Source: Rhodobacteraceae bacterium HTCC2083 (GTDB lineage Bacteria > Pseudomonadota > Alphaproteobacteria > Rhodobacterales > Rhodobacteraceae). Taken from it: a DNA stretch of 64,000 bases. The stretch is taken from positions 2,746,751 to 2,810,750 of the forward strand of contig DS995276.1 in the NCBI GenBank assembly GCA_000156115.1, in the 5' to 3' direction. Position 1 is the stretch's first letter. The number at the start of each line of letters is the position of its first letter. This document shows positions 62,512-64,000 of this stretch, piece after piece. A model generated the notes under the pieces. It had not been told where the DNA came from and did no database searches. It saw nothing but the letters and a program-made list of their open reading frames with translations. A program made the translations under genes and the position numbers.

Positions 62512-63663
62512 TTAAGCGGTTCCCAATAAATCGCGGGCTATACGCTCGAAGATCGCGCAGCCGATGGGGATCAAGTCGTCCGGAAAATCATAATCGGGAT
62601 TGTGTAGCGCTGCATAGTCTTCGCCCGGCCCCAAGCATAGCATAGCTGCTTTGGCGTCCCAGCCAAACACGCCAAAATCTTCTGACGCGCGCATGGGAAC
62701 ACCCGCATTGCCATAAGCGACGTCGATTGCATCCATAGCTGTTGTTGCCACGTCGTAGGCGTCTGGATCATTGATGGAGGCAGCAAAGTTATCGCAAACT
62801 TCAAAATTCACACTAAGACCGAATTTTTCTGCCGCCGTATTGGCAAGCGTGCGAGCTGCTGTTTCTAGGCTTTCCATGCCCTCATCGCCTGCCGTCCGCA
62901 ATGTGGCGAAAATCTCGCCTTCACCAGGAGACACCCCAAATGATGGCTCGCCAATTTTTACATGGGTTATCGTAACCAGCCGGAAACTATCATCAAGCGA
63001 TCCGCCCTGTCCTAGGGCGTCGAGGGCAGGGATCAACTCAGCAATAGCCTGCGCCGGAGAAACACCATCCTCTGGGTCGGCTGCATGGGCGGTTTTGCCA
63101 GTGAGTTTAATCTTAAGCCCCAATGAAGCGCAGTTAATCAGCCCAGCACAGGTCGACACATTCCCGAAGGGCCGTCCGGGCTCGATGTGGATTGCAAACG
63201 CCCAATCCGCCTTAATTTCTTGATAAGCAGGATCAGCGACCACGGCCTTTGCGCCGCTGCCGTCTTCTTCAGCGGGTTGAAACATGAGAATGACACGCCC
63301 TTGCGCGACCGGTTGGCGAGAAATCACGCGTCCCAACGCGAGAAGCATTGTCATATGGCCGTCATGACCGCAAACGTGGCTCTTTCCGTGGGTCTGTGAC
63401 AACCAGGCGATGTCATTGCGTTCCTCAATTGGCAACGCATCAAGCTCGGCCCGAAAAAGAACTGACGGCCCAACTTTGCCGCTGTCAAAAACCGCAGCCA
63501 CGCCATGACCACCTAATCCAGTCAAGATACGAGTTGGTGACAGCGCTTTTAGTTCATCTGCAATTTTACTGGCTGTTTCTACTTCTTCCCCGGACAATTC
63601 TGGATGGCGGTGAAGTTCACGGCGAAATTCAGTTAGTTCCATCAAGTCAAGATTTGTTAGCAT
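62512..63663 (-). CDS. M20-family amidohydrolase (hippurate hydrolase/IAA-amino-acid hydrolase type)
   Basis: 383 residues. Metal-binding signatures are VCGHDGHMTMLLALG near 97 and FQPAEEDGSGAKAVV near 129 (catalytic Glu). It has ELHRHPELSGEEVETA near the N-terminus and a dimerisation insert GKTAHAADPEDGVSPAQA. The family cleaves N-acyl amino acids and related amides; it could act on the open-chain product of the hydantoinase. It is upstream of, and separated from, the regulator by ~380 bases, so it may have its own promoter. Confidence 0.9.
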   Translation of the reverse strand: MLTNLDLMELTEFRRELHRHPELSGEEVETASKIADELKALSPTRILTGLGGHGVAAVFDSGKVGPSVLFRAELDALPIEERNDIAWLSQTHGKSHVCGHDGHMTMLLALGRVISRQPVAQGRVILMFQPAEEDGSGAKAVVADPAYQEIKADWAFAIHIEPGRPFGNVSTCAGLINCASLGLKIKLTGKTAHAADPEDGVSPAQAIAELIPALDALGQGGSLDDSFRLVTITHVKIGEPSFGVSPGEGEIFATLRTAGDEGMESLETAARTLANTAAEKFGLSVNFEVCDNFAASINDPDAYDVATTAMDAIDVAYGNAGVPMRASEDFGVFGWDAKAAMLCLGPGEDYAALHNPDYDFPDDLIPIGCAIFERIARDLLGTA

Positions 63664-63892
63664 ATGTTGCTCTGCTTTCGAGGTCAGTTCAGCTGATCAA
63701 CCATTCCTAAATCAGAACTGGGAACATTCGCCAAGCACCATACAATAAAATGAGGTTGTGTAGTTTAGCATAGCCATCATTGATAATTGTATTGGGAATG
63801 GCAGCAAAGTCCGCGTTGTGTGAGTTCAGACAAGCCGCAACGAACGGTACGTATTCCCGAACCAGTCGTTGGTGCATAACGCGGCTAAGGTC

Positions 63893-64000
63893 GGCTGAGT
63901 TCGGAGCAATCAGCCATCGGGTGGGGTAGGGTGACGCATGTGACGCATATTCTTACCGCGCGCTCTATTCAAAAAAACATATTTTCTAATGAATATATTT
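63893..64000. repeat. Copy 2 of the palindromic repeat (cut by window end)
   Basis: The sequence from GGCTGAGTTCGGAGCAATCA to the window edge matches 48157-48266 in direct orientation with few differences (for example ATATTCTTACC replaces TTTTTTCTAATG). Only the left half of the palindrome is visible. The intergenic stretch 63664-63892 shows nothing else. Confidence 0.8.

Overview
The window looks like a chromosomal segment of a marine alphaproteobacterium of the Roseobacter group (Rhodobacteraceae). The reasons are gene content and order: rpmF-plsX-fabH-ihfA-merR, a DUF2312/GapR-type protein, DUF3572, the long dCTP deaminase form, edd-eda, a non-pyrrolysine MttB homologue, moderately high G+C with many GCG/CGC codons, and many ATGA or GTGA stop-start overlaps. 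No species assignment is attempted.

1-31 kb is mostly core chromosome. It holds a pirin (cut by the window edge), moaA, a small lipoprotein, an AlkD-like protein and glmS-glmU. Then come a phosphatase/aminotransferase/desaturase/EamA group, a Nudix-DUF983 pair, and an EF-hand protein next to an ECF sigma operon. An MttB homologue is followed by an H-NOX/diguanylate cyclase pair, then a copper ATPase, kynureninase, dusA, a TauE-like exporter, an Fe/2-oxoglutarate-type oxygenase, dCTP deaminase, tRNA-Pro, the merR-ihfA-fabH-plsX-rpmF block, DUF177 and bamE. Three genes here are broken: the EamA transporter (in-frame TGA), the H-NOX gene (one-base frameshift) and a cupin (frameshift and two stops).

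31.5-38.3 kb is an accessory island lying between two halves of one metallophosphoesterase gene. The N-terminal half is at 38.3-38.8 kb and the C-terminal half at 31.2-31.5 kb. The island carries a compact operon of six small proteins (MAPEG, two dimeric alpha-beta-barrel-like proteins, cupin, SnoaL-like, one unassigned) divergent from an HxlR regulator. It also has an IS3-family element beside an older IS3 remnant, and a strikingly AT-rich exported protein with a peptidoglycan-binding domain and an alginate-lyase-like body.

38.8-46.3 kb returns to core genes: eda-edd behind a LacI-type operator, a DUF6778-like lipoprotein, an RlmI-like methyltransferase overlapping a PIN protein, an M48 protease, a GapR-like protein and a conserved unknown. 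46.3-49.4 kb is a second accessory zone. It has tRNA-Thr between two unrelated IS3 fragments, a lone quinol-monooxygenase-like gene, a 115-bp near-palindrome and a serine recombinase.

49.4-63.7 kb is one co-directional catabolic locus. An M20 amidohydrolase is followed by an XRE-cupin regulator that overlaps a dipeptide-type ABC transporter operon, which runs on into a GAF protein, HyuA, HyuB, an M24 peptidase-like hydrolase and a second HyuB shortened at its 3' end. This probably imports and opens a cyclic amide or hydantoin-like nitrogen compound. The window ends inside a second, direct copy of the palindromic repeat, so the recombinase and this locus lie between two repeat copies.
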